DNA of 64,000 nt from Chrysaora quinquecirrha (lineage: Eukaryota; Cnidaria; Scyphozoa; Semaeostomeae; Pelagiidae), in contig JACTAT010000052.1 of assembly GCA_014526335.1 (NCBI GenBank), positions 1,379,001-1,443,000 of the forward strand, in the 5' to 3' direction. The notes under the pieces are model-generated. The model was not told where the DNA came from, did not search any database, and worked only from the letters and a program-made list of their open reading frames with translations. Positions 1 to 13,277 of the stretch are shown here, piece after piece. Numbering within the stretch: the first letter of the stretch is position 1; every line of letters begins with the position of its first letter. The position numbers were made by a program, and so were the translations under genes.

Positions 1-1695
1 GCAGGAGGATGAAATCTTGAAAGCTTTGGAGCAGAATTCTGTAAGTTATTTGGTTTTCGGCCAAATGGATAATGCAAGTAGTATAGAGAAAACATTTAAT
101 TTTCAAACTCAACAACATTTTAATTATTAATTTGATGTTGTTTTTGCAGCTTAAAGGGAAACCCAGCTTAGATGTTTGGAAAAGTTTGCTCAAGTACTGG
201 ATTCGAAAGGTGAAGTAAAAATTTCTTGTTTTTTCAATAAGATATTTTGTATGTTATGGAATGCACGATTCCATATCTCTATGACAGTGACACTAATATT
301 GTTATTCAAATTTGGTTTCAGGATGCAAGTGATAAAGTTGCATTAATAATAATTGATGTTCAGAATGATTTTATATCTGGATCACTTGCATTGAAAAACT
401 GTCCAGCAAAACAAGAAGGGGAAGAAGTAGTAGATGTCATCAATAAATTGAAAAATGATTTTCAATTTGATCTTGTTGTCTATACAAATGATTGGCACCC
501 AAAAGACCATTGTTCATTCATAACAAATGTCAGCAAGTATCCGATCCATGCTTCATCAAAAGTGAGTGCAAAAGAAGCAAAAACATATGATGTGGTTGTT
601 TATGATGGTGTGCAACCTCAAAATCAAGTTCTTTGGCCAGTTCATTGTGAACAAGGAAGCGAAGGTGCCAAGTTGCATCCACGTTTGCAGGTTTGTTTTT
701 CTTCAGCAAGCTATACTTTTGTCCTTAAAGATGGTGGTACTAATTTGTTTGAGGTTTTTTCCAAAAAAAGCACTTAAAATCAAAATGTACCAAATTGGAC
801 TGGCACAATCAATCATTTTGTATGTTGCCTTGAGGCAGTCAATCAACTTATCAGCAATTCATAAACTTTATTAATTTTTGTTTTTAAGCTAAGTCCAAAG
901 GATCAGCAGGTCTACAAAGGAACATGCTCCAGTATTGACAGCTATTCTGCCTTCTGGGACAATGGCAAATTGTCACAAACAAATCTTCTACCAATGCTGC
1001 TTGATAATAGCATCACAAAATGCCTGCTCTGTGGCATTGCCACCGACTTTTGTGTGCTTTACAGTTGCATTGATTGTGCCGAGCATGGTTTTGAGGCATA
1101 CATGTTAGATGATGCATGTCGAGGTGTAGCACCTGATTCAATTGAAGAAGCAAAAAAGAAAATGGTTGCTTCTGGTGTCAAAATCATAAATCTCAATCAA
1201 GTATGTCTTAACAATGTTCAATCTATCTTTCTATTCTTACGCTCAGTACTTACAGGGGCCTTGGGCAATGGTTGTGCCATGTGTGCAATGCTGTATGTTT
1301 GTTGCAAAAAGTGTTTAAGAAAAATTACATGGTATAGTGGACCACAGTGTTGTTTTATACATTGCAGAAGATTTTCCAGGAAATTTTGGTGCCTTCAAAT
1401 TGACTTATTTCAACTTATCATCATTATTTTTAGGTCTTACACGTTGTTTTTTCACTATCTCCTATACCTGTTTTCGATTGGGTAAGGGTAGCAATTCTTG
1501 CACAAGCATTGCAACAAGCTAAAATCGCCCAATGCTCCAGAACTTATAATTGATGTTAAATCAGACAATTTGTAAATTTGTATCATGATGGCACTCTGTT
1601 TATCTAGAATAACAAGTTTTGCTTTACATTACATTGCTATTCAACCACTTTTATAACCATTATTTTTCAATTTTCAGGTCTCATCGTTGTTCTGA
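1..1695 (+). CDS. pnc-1: Nicotinamidase (isochorismatase-like hydrolase), 5' partial
   Basis: Hydrolyses nicotinamide to nicotinic acid plus ammonia, the first step of the Preiss-Handler NAD salvage route in invertebrates; probably cytosolic. Exons read: 1-40 (partial, frame starts at base 2), 150-209, 322-690, 889-1200, all joined in phase 0 with GT/AG sites. Family hallmarks are visible: the catalytic Asp in IIDVQNDF (exon at 322), metal ligands in TNDWHPKDH and in WPVHCEQG (same exon), the catalytic Lys in VYKG followed by DSYSAFWDN, and the nucleophile Cys in CGIATDFCV (exon at 889). The short stretch before the catalytic domain (KALEQNS, then SLLKYWIRK) resembles the N-terminal extension of animal nicotinamidases. 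The terminal exon is uncertain. Splicing to 1678 adds VSSLF and a stop at 1693-1695; splicing to 1367 adds KIFQEILVPSN and a stop; 1434 is a third acceptor. The end given here assumes 1678. Confidence 0.92.
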
Positions 1696-1824
1696 GAGGA
1701 GACAAACAACTACCTGATGCACAAAACTGTATTTAATGAGTAGTCTATAAACTGTATCCCTTTTGTTACATTAATGTGCACCAAAGTTGTCTACAAAAAG
1801 CTGGTAGTCTTATAAACAGTTATT

Positions 1825-1833
1825 TTTAATAAA
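1825..1833. terminator. Overlapping poly(A) signals for two convergent genes
   Basis: The string TTTTTAATAAAG contains AATAAA on the + strand (1828-1833), about 135 bp past the assumed nicotinamidase stop. It also contains ATTAAA on the - strand (1830-1825), about 40 bp past the NUP93 stop. The same few bases could therefore serve both converging transcripts. Hexamers are seen directly; their use is inferred. Confidence 0.45.
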
Positions 1834-1870
1834 GAAGTAAATTGTACTCATCCATCAAATGTCTGTAGAT

Positions 1871-4800
1871 TTAGTTCATCATAATTTCCATTTGAACAAG
1901 TCGTGCATTGCTATCTCCTGGTAGTTGATATGGCAACAATCCAGCAAATGTAACCAATGATCTTGCTTCATTGCGGATGTTTTGTAAAACCTAAAAGAAC
2001 ATTGAGAAATAATATAACAGCTGAAAGTTTGATTTGTTTATTTATTTTCTAAATTTATTATTATTAATGGATTAATAGAATGGCTTAATTTATTACTTAC
2101 TTTCTGTCTTTCTGTCTCCATCTTTTTCTTAAAGTGAGTTGCTTCTTCAATTTTGGAGCTATGATTGAATAACGTAACTTATAGTTTTTGAGTGGTACTA
2201 ATTTCAAACTTTGCAGAAACTGCAGAAACATAATGAAAAACATAGAAACAGACCGAAAACAATTGACTAAGGCAGAATTGATAACTTTGAATTGACATGC
2301 ACCAATCAGAAAATGAAGCCAAATTGGCATTGTACTTAAAATGTTTATACTCTTAGGAGTGTCAAACAAAAAGCTTTAAAGATTACAATGGAAACTTCAG
2401 ATACTATTTGGGACAAAATGATAATCATTGTCTATTGTAAAACGGTTTCTCAACATCAAGGTTTTTCTACAAAGAACGACTTATGCTATAATATTTATAC
2501 TTTGTTCATAGTTAATTATAGGAAAATTATAGCCCCTTTTGCCCCTTAGCCACCGTCCATGATTAGAGAATTTTGTCACAGCATGCTGCATCACTATATT
2601 CCCAATCGAAAAACACTCATCTACAACATGAATTACAATACCTACAAAGTGTATTGTACTGACCATCTTTTTTTCTGAATTCAGGCAACTACATTACAAG
2701 GTTTTAAGGTCAGATAAAACCGCAATACTTTGCTAAGAGGACTGAAACCAATTTCCTATGTATTGTTAGGTTTTTAGGAATTTAAACTACCACACTGTTA
2801 AGGATGTTAATGTAGAATAACAGTACTGACCTATCTCTGTGATACAGTTTGTAAAGCATATTCATAACTGCCAGAAGAACGTCAGGAAGACATTGTTTTA
2901 TCTGCAATTAATAACAAGAACAGAAACGTTAATTAACAATTTTTAATTTTGCAATTAAAAGAATACTTTATTTGTCACAATTTTAATAAAGCAGAAAAAG
3001 TAATGCTTCACTATACCTCATCTGAACAAAGTCGAAAAGCTGCGATTTTTTGCTCCACGTCTTCATTTGAAAGTGGTAATAATTTGATCTTCTTCATAAC
3101 CTGTTTATATAACCAATAAAATGATATTAGTCGATAAAGCCTGCTATTCATATATCGTAATTCATCAACGACCATCGAGATACCAATACATATCGTAATT
3201 TATATAATTATCGTAATTTATACTTACATCCAATGCTTGTTCATATTGATTTGAATGAAAAAGATCGAAGAAATACAGCAAGTCAAGAAGCAAATAAAAA
3301 GTACTACTTCTTGTTTTAGATGCACGATGACCATGGGATCTATATCTGTAAAAATGATAGAACCATTCAGATATTTAATGGTTCAGATATTTAATCATTT
3401 AGATATGAAATCATTCAGCTACGGAATAATTCTGCTGTCTAATCGTCTAATAATCCAGATATCTAACTAATAAGAAATCTAATCATTCAGATATCTAATA
3501 ATGTTATAATCATTTAAATACCTTATCATTTAACTATCTAGAAAATGTTGAGCAAAGTTTACCTTTCTGCGATCGTTCTTGCAACAGTGTTTAATCTTTC
3601 TCTTGCAGAGTTAGGACTGCTCGACAATGAAACAACCTACAAAAGAGTTCTTTGCATTTTACTTGCTCCAATTTAAAACAAGTTGATGAACTATTCATTT
3701 GTCAGATTCTACCTTACATTATTCTCAATGCTGTTTAATGTTAGTTCTATATTGTAGTTTTATATTTTTCATGATGATAAAAAAAAAAAATGCTGTTTTG
3801 GTCTGCTGAGATGTGTCCCCTGGGAAATTCTGGGACATTCTTGGGACATTCGGAGAGTGTCCCTTGGAGAGCAATAGCTTTTACCCTGCAGCGATTCAGG
3901 CGGCTCAAGCAAAGTAGTCTCGGCTCGACACGATTCTTATATCTGTTTCTCTTTGTTTCTGAAGTACATGACATTTGTAAGGTTATGGAAACTGAAAACA
4001 AGGAAAGGGCTTTCAGTGAAAAGCTATACAGAGAACTAGCTAACTTACTTTCACAATTAAATAAACGATGCTTTAAACCACAACAATACGTGGACCAACA
4101 TTATCATTAATAATTACCTGGCTAAGACGACGGTTCAAAATTTCAAGAACTTTTTCATGAACCTAAATGACAATCAGATCAGCAAGGATCAAATACCTAA
4201 CCAATGAAAGATTTAAAATAACAAAAAGTGCAGAAATATTTGTTACTTACTTTGAAAGAAAAGAATACTGACTAAATGGTTACTAACCCCTGCAAGATCA
4301 AAAAGAGCTGCGGCATCTTCAAAGTGACCTTTAATTTCAGCATTTTGAGCAACTTGATTTATTATACTAGACGTATCCAATCGGAATTTCTCTATACATC
4401 CAGGCTGTAAAATGAAATACGTAATGTTAAGAGACTGGCACATAAAACAAGTTGGTTGAATTAAGAATACAGCTTATAAAAATTACATGACCATAAAAGG
4501 CTAATGAATAACGTTACGTGACCATAAAAGGATAAGGTAATACTAAATGAGCATAGAAGAACAATGAAATTACCTTACATGACCCATCAGAATTCAGACT
4601 TCCAAGTAACATCTCAAACTACAACAAACGTACAACAAAAATCAATCAATAAAAATAATGAACCTTCAAAAGTACAAAAATAATAATGTAACCAAAATGA
4701 TTAGCAAAAAGTGGCATACAGCTTTTACCTCTCTAGTTTCCATAACAAGCTCACTAACGCAGCTAGCAAAAACATTCTCATTATTTGGACCTTCAATTTT

Positions 4801-7800
4801 CCTGGAATTAAAGAACAACAACAAACAAATAAGAAATTGTGCTAAAACATAGCAATTATGAAAAGAAAAGTTTAGGAAGGATTAGGAAGATCAATAATAG
4901 GCTCACCTTAGCAAAAAGAAATATTCCAATGCTTCACGTGGGTCTGTTACTTGAAATTTTCTTGTGTACGTCATCAATAATTTTGCAAAATTCAGTCTTT
5001 GTAATGGCTTAGCGTCAGTGGGTTTCACAGACACTACAGATGAAAGCAAAAAGAATTGATCATTAAGAAGATACAAGGAGAGAAGTGAAGGGGAAGATAT
5101 AAGCTAAATATGATATATCTATGACTATTGAGGATAATGATAAATATATTTACGTAGTTGAGAATGAAGCACATCAGATACAATCAGTAATCCAGAATCT
5201 TCAAGTGCAATTGCGAAATGAACAGCATGACAACGAAGTCTTTCGATGGTGGACAAAAATTCTATTCCCTACAAAAATCAGAGCAATGAGATATTAACAC
5301 CAATGAAATTATGAGCTTAAAAATCAAATGTTATACATCGTTCTCGATCCAAGTTTAATAAGGTCAAACAAAGCCAGCTGAAGAAAACTTAACATTATGA
5401 TAGGTTAATCCAACAAAGTAAATTGTTCTTATTAGTTTCACTCGTTAAGGTATACCATGGAGAAGGTACCATCGATATTAATTTTGTTTATTAAGGTACC
5501 ATGGAAGCATTAATATACAGTACAGTGATAATATGTATTAAAGTATTACCGCTTCGAACTGGGCAGTCAAGAAGAGCACTCGAACATATAAGAAAGGGAA
5601 TTCGTAAGCCTTGAAATGTGAAACACCTAAAAATTCAAGAAAGTTAAAACTAAAAGGGCCTGTGAATGAAAACCTATGTTTGCAAAATATCTTGAGATTT
5701 TAAAAAAATTCATACGTTTCAGAAATAAACGGTTATTGTTTAAAACTGAGGAAAATAAGACAAGGGTTTTCATACCATATTCTTCAAGTAATAGAGATTG
5801 TAATTTCGATAAAGGAATTCTGTCAACATCAGTATTTTCATCATCAAAAAAGCTGATTTGCTGAAGCTGAAATAATGAGTTGTTTCGAATTAAGTGAGTA
5901 AGACATTATTAATGAGGCTTGATGTTAAGCAACAACGCAGAAACAGTCGTACATGGGAAAACAACACATCAAGTTCAAAGACGACTTCATACAGAATACA
6001 TTGCTTGAACGGCAAAAACAAGGATACATTTTTCACCAAGCATAGCACAACTGATAGAATTCGGTCCTGAATCGCCAGATCAGTAAACTGCTGCAATTGC
6101 ACTCGGATAAAGAGCGCAATGAAATTCCGAACAAGCTCTTAAGGTTATCATCTAACCTTCTAATTCTATCAGGCCTTAGTCCTCCGAATTCGATAAACCT
6201 CCATCAATACCATTCTTGAATACACGTTTATATAATAGAAATGTACCTTTAGCCAGATGTAATCATCACTTTTCGATGCGACTTCTGAATGGATATTATC
6301 AGTATCACAACAACCAACAATAGCAAATACAATTCTAAGCAAAATAGAAAACAATTGATCAGTTACAATAATGTGAGCAGGAATCACAAAGCAGTGAACA
6401 TAAGCAAGTAAGCAAGCAATCTTTCTTTGTTAAAGCACGTCCGGGGTTCTGAAATCGATACAGCTAATATGGACCTGCAGCTTGTGCTCCCAAACTGATA
6501 TTCTAGATAGAATACCCTGGGTACTCATTTACCAACCTCGGAAGGATGGACAGCTGAGTTGACTGTAGGCTTGTGGAAAGTGGTCCCGACGAGATTCGAG
6601 CCAACATGGGCAAACAACTTAACCACTTGGTCAAGCCATCTCTTCAGTGTGTTATAAATAAAGATAAATTTAATATATGATTGATTATAGGAAACCTTTT
6701 AAAATGGTCAGTACTGCTACGTATTGATCTTCTGTATTGCAAACGGATCTTTGCTTCTGTGCTTGGCTGAAGTCTAAAAACAAATATAGTATGTGTACAT
6801 CCTTTATCAAACATACGCATTGGGCACAAATAGTGTCTCAGTGAGAACCTGGCCTATTCATTCAATTCATAGTCAGGTATTCTTTGCATCATTTGTTACT
6901 CAGCTTTGAAGACTGCGGATACGCATCACGGACACCTCAGTTCTAAAATATTAGACTTTTTAGACACCCAATGCACATGGTCCCTAAGAAATTGCGCTAA
7001 AACATAGAAGATCGGTTCGGCAACAAGAACGCTCCATCCAATATTCACCCACTACCCAGAGAGGTGCAACACCATACAAGTCTAAAGGTTTGGCTAGACT
7101 AGGGACATGCCCCCTCGATGTCTCTCGGTTTAGCCAGCTGAGAAACTTTGTAGCGCGCAACAAAATTTGTAGAGAGAAACAAACAAATGTTTCTGGGAGA
7201 CAATAGAAACATTTCTTGTACTCACGACTCGAGGGAAATGTTTTTCACTTGTCACTTGCATTTTAAGCCTCCCTGGAAGACTGAATACGCACGCGACATG
7301 CCTCATAGTTTAGCCACAGCTTAACACCACCACAGCACGATACGCTGAAAATCCGCGTTTGAATAAGGAGACGTTAACAATGAGAAAAGTATAAAAAGCT
7401 GACATACCGATGTTCCTCGTTGTAGAAATATTCTTTGAGAACCTCTTTGAAGTCAGAGAACTGAGGACTGAAGAAAAATAGATAGGTTTGAAGATTTGTA
7501 ACTCAGATTATATAGGAAAGTAAGCATTTGAAGGTGGCTGGAAGGTGATGCTGAAAATAGGAACACCTCTTAAGTTCAGTTCTTTGATTTTAAGATTCTA
7601 CAACGCAGAATTAATTTTGACCATTCAAGAAGTCCGGCTGTAAGTTGTTATTGAGGTGATTAGAAGATTATATGATGATAGGATGATGATTTAAGACTAT
7701 TAGTTGACTGAGTTGAAAAATTATATTCTACACGATGTTACCTACTTGCTTTTGCTTTTGGATAGGAGATACTGAGGATGGTTACGTGAAAACTATATCA

Positions 7801-10800
7801 ATGTGTTTGTTAAATGAATTTTGTCACTAGGTATAAAGTAAACAATGAGGCAGCACTTACGGTAATCCTTCTGCTGCTTGCATGGATGCAGATGCATCAC
7901 CACATCGAAGGCAGTAATAAATCATTGCCCATACTGGCACACCATCAACTTTTCCATCCTTTCAATAGAAAAAATCATGTCAGTAAAAATTTTGGCTAAG
8001 ATGATAAAGATGATCAAACTGTCAAAAGAATCAAAATGTTGCCGATGTTGTAGTTTACCCTGATAAAGCTCCCCGTTAAAGGAGGGATGAAATAATAACG
8101 GGGTTAGTTCCTTGTCAATTCGGTGTTCGCTATATCATCATGGCTATATTAAGGTGACCAACCTTGAGCTAACAAGGCGGCTTTTGATCGCTTCACTTAT
8201 ATAAAACTATTACCATTTTCCATGTTTTCTCCTATTTCATGATCGTTATAATAGTACGTTTGTGTGCTATTGTCCTGGGCGCATTGTGTTCTTTTTCTTC
8301 ATTTTGTTTTTCGTTATAATAATGGCATAACCTTCAATTTGAAGTGATCAATTAATAAGAAAACAAATAAGAAGATTTTTTACCTCTAAACCTGGTACTC
8401 CATGAGGTAGTTTTATCTTGAGGAAACTTCGAACCAAATTCAAGGTTCCCGGGATACCTCCGAGTTTTGCTTGCTGCATGTTTCCATAAACGACTTTTTC
8501 AATATATCTCAAATACCTTAATAAGAATGCAAAAAATCATAGGCATTAAGTTTCTCTAGGAAATGTGTCGACAGAAACGTAATAAACGCATTAAGAACCT
8601 GTTTTACACTACAACAAAAAACTGGGATGAAAACTAAAGAAAAATTTCTAAACTCTTTTCTAAACTCTTTAAAAAATAATTGAAAACTATGAAATATAAG
8701 CGGTATATACAAGTCCACATGTCTAGAAACAGATAAGTAGCTATCTACCTACCAAAACTGGCTTTTAATCTCTATGTTCACATATTCGTAACCCTAGTCT
8801 AAAACACTATCTTGATCCGTGGGAACAGCTCTCGTAAAAGTTCCTTAACAATTTAATTCGCCTTTTGTAGATCTTGTGCATTCGTTTGTAGATTTATCGT
8901 TTCTGCATCACCTCAGCATTATAGGTCTAATGCTGGAGAAGGTAGCTTTAAAATTCCCTTGTAGTTTTTTCGCATTTCCTGCTAATTCAACCAATTAATT
9001 GTTAAATTATTCATTCAATCATTAGCTTACCGATCTTCCAGGAAGTTTTTGGCATTTTCACAAGAGCCATCTGCACCTCTTTCGACTGCCTGGGAAAACA
9101 GATAAAACGAAAATGAAACGATATTGTGTACACAATAAAATTTCAGTAACAAGGAAAAAATATCTTTTAATATAGTTAGCCCATTTCACACACATCAGAG
9201 CATAAACGACTCAATGCGAGGGAAAATAATTGTGGATCAAAGTACACCAATCAGAAATCAGAAGCTGAATTGACAATGGGTTGCAATAACAATCAGCTGA
9301 AGGGTCACAGAACAGGCTTTTTGCTTTTGATATAGACAGATTCTTAAACTCGTAAATGGAACAAGTGTACCTGCATATCTGTATAACCCCCTAACAATAT
9401 TAATAAGATTTATGTTACCTGATTTTTGCAGGATCTTTTGCCATTATAGGGAGATTTGAAGTCATCTGTTTTAATAAATCCCATGTTTCTACAGCATCCT
9501 GTAATAGACAAATATATGTAAGATTAAGACTTACAAAGGAAGACTCAGTCATTATTAAAGCAATTATTACACAAGCAGAGTGAGATAAGACTAGACAACA
9601 TATAATATATTAATTATCTCAGTTTCAATTAGCTACAATTAGCTACAACTAATGGTTCGTGATTGTGTTAAAATTGTGAGAAATAGCGGAAACTTCTCTG
9701 GACATACTTAACAGCTGGACATACTTATTCTATAGATATAAGCTTGTTCAAAGTATGTCCTTGAATGTGTTGATTGAAAGTGCTTTTGGCAATCTGTTCT
9801 TCAGTTCACTTTGAATGGCTGATGATTGGCTGGATGACCCTTAACTGTTTGGGAACATCAACTTGCAAAGAGCTAGTAAAAATATAGCAAATAAATAATG
9901 CTGCCCTCTGGGTAGAGACTCCAGTTTTCTGATTTGGCTGGCCAATTATTAGAATAGTTAGTTTACGAATTCTGCTTTGAGCTTTAAAACATGATTCCTG
10001 TTTAAAACAACAACAACTGGATGTGGTGTTAGCAATAACTGGGACTCATGTCTTCATAATATGTTATGTACAAAATGGACAAGGATACTAAAAAGTGAAT
10101 ATCATACATTATCATTTGACTTTGCTGCTGTTTGAAACAATACTTCCATATAATTGCAATTTTCTCCTTGAATAACTCTTTCATTGCAGATATAAACCTT
10201 GAATCAGAGAGAAAACTAATGTCATAAAACAGCAATTCAAATCAGGCAATAATCATAGAATTTTTACAAAAGAAATACAGCAAGATACCTGTCTTGCATA
10301 TGCCATTTCCATTGCTGTCATTGGGCTTCTTCCTGTCCCCATGCTGATATCATCTACAACCTAAATCAATGTCATACACTGGTAACAGGTTTTTTCTACT
10401 TGCATAAAATTTTGGATCTACCTGGCTTTTCCGGCACCAGCAGATTGATTTAAAAAATCCTCTTGCAGTTGCACTGAGAAATCAAAGTGCCTGTGCAGGG
10501 GTCAGTTCAATGCATCTTGTTTTGCAAACGAAATGGCTGAGCAAATTTCCAAGTCATACAGCCCAAGGCTCTCCTCCCATCTGATTTTCTCTTGTGTTTC
10601 ATGTTGGACCTTTGTCAGTACCATACATATCAATATCGATTTATATAAATACATGTTATAGATATATGTAGCAATATTAAATGTACCTCTGTCTCAATTG
10701 GAAATGTCATTGCTTCTTTACCAGCACTTAACAATGAATTGAGAATCTTTTGTTTTTCTTTTTCCCATTCAGATATCATACATTGATAGAAATTTTATCT

Positions 10801-12282
10801 GCTTCAGCAAATGTCTAAAAAGAAAAATATATTAAATTATCATCTGGCATAAATTGCTTTATAGAAGACAAAGACTTTACTCTCCTTGATAAAAATTGAC
10901 TTACATTTTTCTTGCATGTTTCTATAACAGAAAGAATTGCATTTTCTCTTTCATTCTTCAAGAAACCCTGCAAAAATATACTTGGATAATTACTGTTGAG
11001 TTATGCATTTATGCAATATATGCAAACTTAACATATAAAACGTTTTTCTGGGGTTCGCCTGTGTTTTAAATTTGAGATTTTTGTGAAGATGGAATGGTGT
11101 CTTTAGCACAAGTCACCATATCTTACAAGGAGATGAACTGACAATACATTAACCACCTACAAAGCCTGCCTGCAGTCCAAACCAACTCTTTCTGATCTAA
11201 AGAGTAGATTATTATTAAATGTGCGTGGACTAGAATTGTGCAGATATATAGGGAATCTACATCTGCATGCATTTCTCCTGATAGAAAACAACAGAGGATC
11301 TTTGTTTCTTCTGCAAATGGGGATTTATCCTTCAGTAAAAATAACAAATTCTCTAATTTGCCTTCATTTGGGACACACCCCCAAACTGTTTGAAAGTTTA
11401 TCAAATGTCTCACTGCAAACAGAGTAGGGCGTTTGAATACCCATTTTTTTTTCAATAGAACAATGGGTGAACATTAGGGTAGAACAATAGAGAGGGGCTC
11501 TTGCAAAACCAAGATCTTATTGAAAACTGTCATATTCAACACACCAGAATGGGTGAAATGCATTCCATGCATTATATGGCAGCCTGGTTGGAAACTTTGC
11601 TGTGCACACTGAAGTTCCTCAAAGATTCCAGTCTGATATGGCACTGCAACCACAGGCAGAGAAGCAATCTCAAATCGTTCTGTTATTACAATGATAGATG
11701 AATGTACATAATGCATGTAGGATCTGTGGTCAGAATGAAATCTTTGTGCACTGCACACAGAAGGCTGTTGTTTTCCCAAAAAATTTGGGCTATTGTTTTC
11801 TATCATTCAAACCAAAATTGCCCACAACAAAGTTTCAAACCAGGATCTATGGTAACTTAAAAAATGCAAATTTTACCTTAATGTCTTTCTCTGCGACTGG
11901 CTCAAGAGGTTCAAAGCTTTTTGCTGCATTTAGAGCCTCCAATCTCTGTGAAAGTTTTGGCAACTGCATTCCTTTTGAGCTGAGCAACAATGACCTGTTG
12001 AAAGAGGAACATAAAACATTTTACTGCAAGTTCATTCTAACAGTAACAAGGGCATTAAAACACAGACAAATAATAAAATGGAGAAAAATAGTAAACTGAA
12101 ACATACGCTTGTACATCAGATCCATCTCCTTGCAAAGCTGCCGTTTTCGACCATAATCTTTGTCCAGCTTCTGCAAGTTGTTGTAAATTTCTTTCAACTC
12201 TTGGTAAATCACTACCAGAGTCCATGTCAGCTGTAAGCTGTTCTGCTCTTTGTAATAAATCTCCAAACGTTGTGGAAGTCAT
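1871..12282 (-). CDS. NUP93: Nuclear pore complex protein NUP93 (Nic96 family), complete
   Basis: Scaffold nucleoporin of the inner ring: its N-terminal helices anchor the NUP62 channel complex and its alpha-solenoid (Nic96 domain) contacts NUP205/NUP188 and NUP35. Exons 5' to 3': 12282-12107, 11994-11877, 10967-10905, 10814-10687, 10360-10289, 10197-10108, 9498-9419, 9089-9031, 8516-8384, 7958-7861, 7467-7408, 6773-6696, 6334-6247, 5866-5776, 5626-5550, 5268-5154, 5033-4907, 4801-4729, 4618-4574, 4404-4288, 4162-4118, 3636-3563, 3345-3228, 3100-3017, 2901-2831, 2158-2101, 1990-1871. The start [16 protein letters not shown] matches the family N-terminus; an in-frame ATG 30 bases upstream (12312) is possible. 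Landmarks: [47 protein letters not shown], and the C-terminal [15 protein letters not shown]. Length is 819 codons, equal to human NUP93, but only if one base is restored in exons 4 (run 10793-10796) and 8 (run 9055-9058). As written, both exons shift frame. Confidence 0.97.
3356..3540. repeat. Degenerate ATTCAGATATYTAAT minisatellite in a NUP93 intron
   Basis: About ten imperfect units resembling CATTCAGATATCTAAT lie in the intron between NUP93 exons 3636-3563 and 3345-3228. They are too diverged to be a recent expansion. Confidence 0.7.
4485..4580. repeat. Short tandem repeat of a TTACRTGACCATAAAAGG unit
   Basis: Three or so imperfect copies of a unit like TTACATGACCATAAAAGG lie in the NUP93 intron just 3' of exon 4618-4574; the last copy overlaps that exon's edge. 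Confidence 0.5.
6584..6642 (-). repeat. tRNA-like SINE fragment (box A and box B)
   Basis: On the - strand the sequence has a box-A-like TGGCTTGACCAAGTGG followed, after about 20 bases, by a box-B-like GGCTCGAATCTCG. This is the arrangement of an RNA polymerase III promoter in a tRNA-derived SINE. It cannot fold into a complete tRNA and lies inside a NUP93 intron (7407-6774 / 6695-6335 region). Confidence 0.45.
10551..10640 (-). repeat. SINE-like fragment sharing sequence with 13845-13940
   Basis: The string TCATACAGCCCAAGGCTCTC and what follows (TGTGTTTCATG..., TCAGTACCATACATAT) parallels TCATACTGCCACAAAGGCTC... TCAGTACAAAACATAT at 13850-13935. It is therefore a fragment of the same dispersed element, located in the NUP93 intron between exons 10814-10687 and 10360-10289. 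Confidence 0.5.
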
Positions 12283-13277
12283 GGTTATTGGTTGGTTTTT
12301 GCTCCCTGTCAACTTCCCGACTTAGGCCCACTCGAAAGAAAATTAGCAACTAAAGGCAGATTAGAGCTCCAAAGTAGTCAGATATTGAAAGAAAGTTAAC
12401 TTAATAACTAATAAAACAGAAAACCTGCAGCTTTTTTCCACAAAGATTAGTTTTTCACTAATATTTCTTTGGTTTTCCGTAGAATTTCAGGTGATGTTCC
12501 TCCATTGCTCATCCCGCGCGATTTGATTTTGAAAAAATAAAAAAAGAAAAAGAGAAAAAGAGCATGCGCTTACCCCTGAAAGGAGGCTAGATTAAGATAA
12601 AAAGTGAAAACGAGATATTTTGACAATCATAATCATCAGTACTTGTCCGTTCGAATTAAAATTTTTGTCTACCAACTAGCGCTGGACTGGCGCTAAGTTT
12701 TTATGGGAAATTGCAAATTGAACAAAAAGCTGGCTCAATTGACTAAAGAAAACACTAAGTCGCCAGCGCGCTATTGAAACGTGGAATAATTGAATTATTT
12801 AACAGCGTACTTGTCTTATATCGCAGGAAATTTTTGCAAAGATTCTTGACAAATCAGCTGTAATGCTTAATTTCAGCTCCGCAATAATGTGCACAAAATA
12901 ATTTTGATTGTAAGACGGAAATTTCTTACTAATAAGAATATCGTCAGAAAAAGAAGCAAAGATTAAACCAAAAATTCAAAGTTCGGTGCAAATAATTTAA
13001 TAATTTAAGTTATCAAAATTACAAAATCTAACTTAAAGGCTATATATACATGGCACTACTGTATTTAAACGTCCATATTATACCAAAAAAGTTTTAGTCA
13101 TTGTCAAGATAAACAGACTTAAAATGCACTTTAAAATCAACAGTTTTTACATTTCCAGATTAAGTTAATTTTACATAAAATCATAGAAGCTCAATATTTT
13201 AATATATTATTGTAAAAATAAAAAGAAAGTTGCAAAAAGTATTCAAAATAAAAACTGCATGCTTGATGCACAAATGT
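12283..13277 (-). promoter_or_regulatory. Intergenic: NUP93 5' flank and dynein 3' flank
   Basis: Gap of about 1 kb between two co-oriented genes. It must hold the dynein 3' UTR and the NUP93 promoter. An ATTAAA-type hexamer (TTTAAT on the + strand) near 13197-13202 lies about 80 bp past the dynein stop. GCATGCGC at 12562-12569 resembles half of an NRF-1 site, common in housekeeping promoters, and sits about 280 bp upstream of the NUP93 start next to an A-rich tract (12530-12562). I see no further gene. Motifs are seen; function is inferred. Confidence 0.4.

Noticed and set aside
3790..4110. 106-codon + strand open frame with GGGACATTC-like repeats
   Set aside because: It lies in NUP93 introns, antisense; short internal repeats, no protein-family signal.
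4251..4287. Extension of NUP93 exon 20 to the donor at 4251
   Set aside because: Using that donor breaks the phase of the next exon; ending at 4288 (GGG|GTTAGT) gives [19 protein letters not shown], which aligns without gaps to the family.
11123..11806. Several 66-133-codon open frames on both strands
   Set aside because: All lie in the second NUP93 intron, overlap each other in opposite frames and show no recognisable motif.
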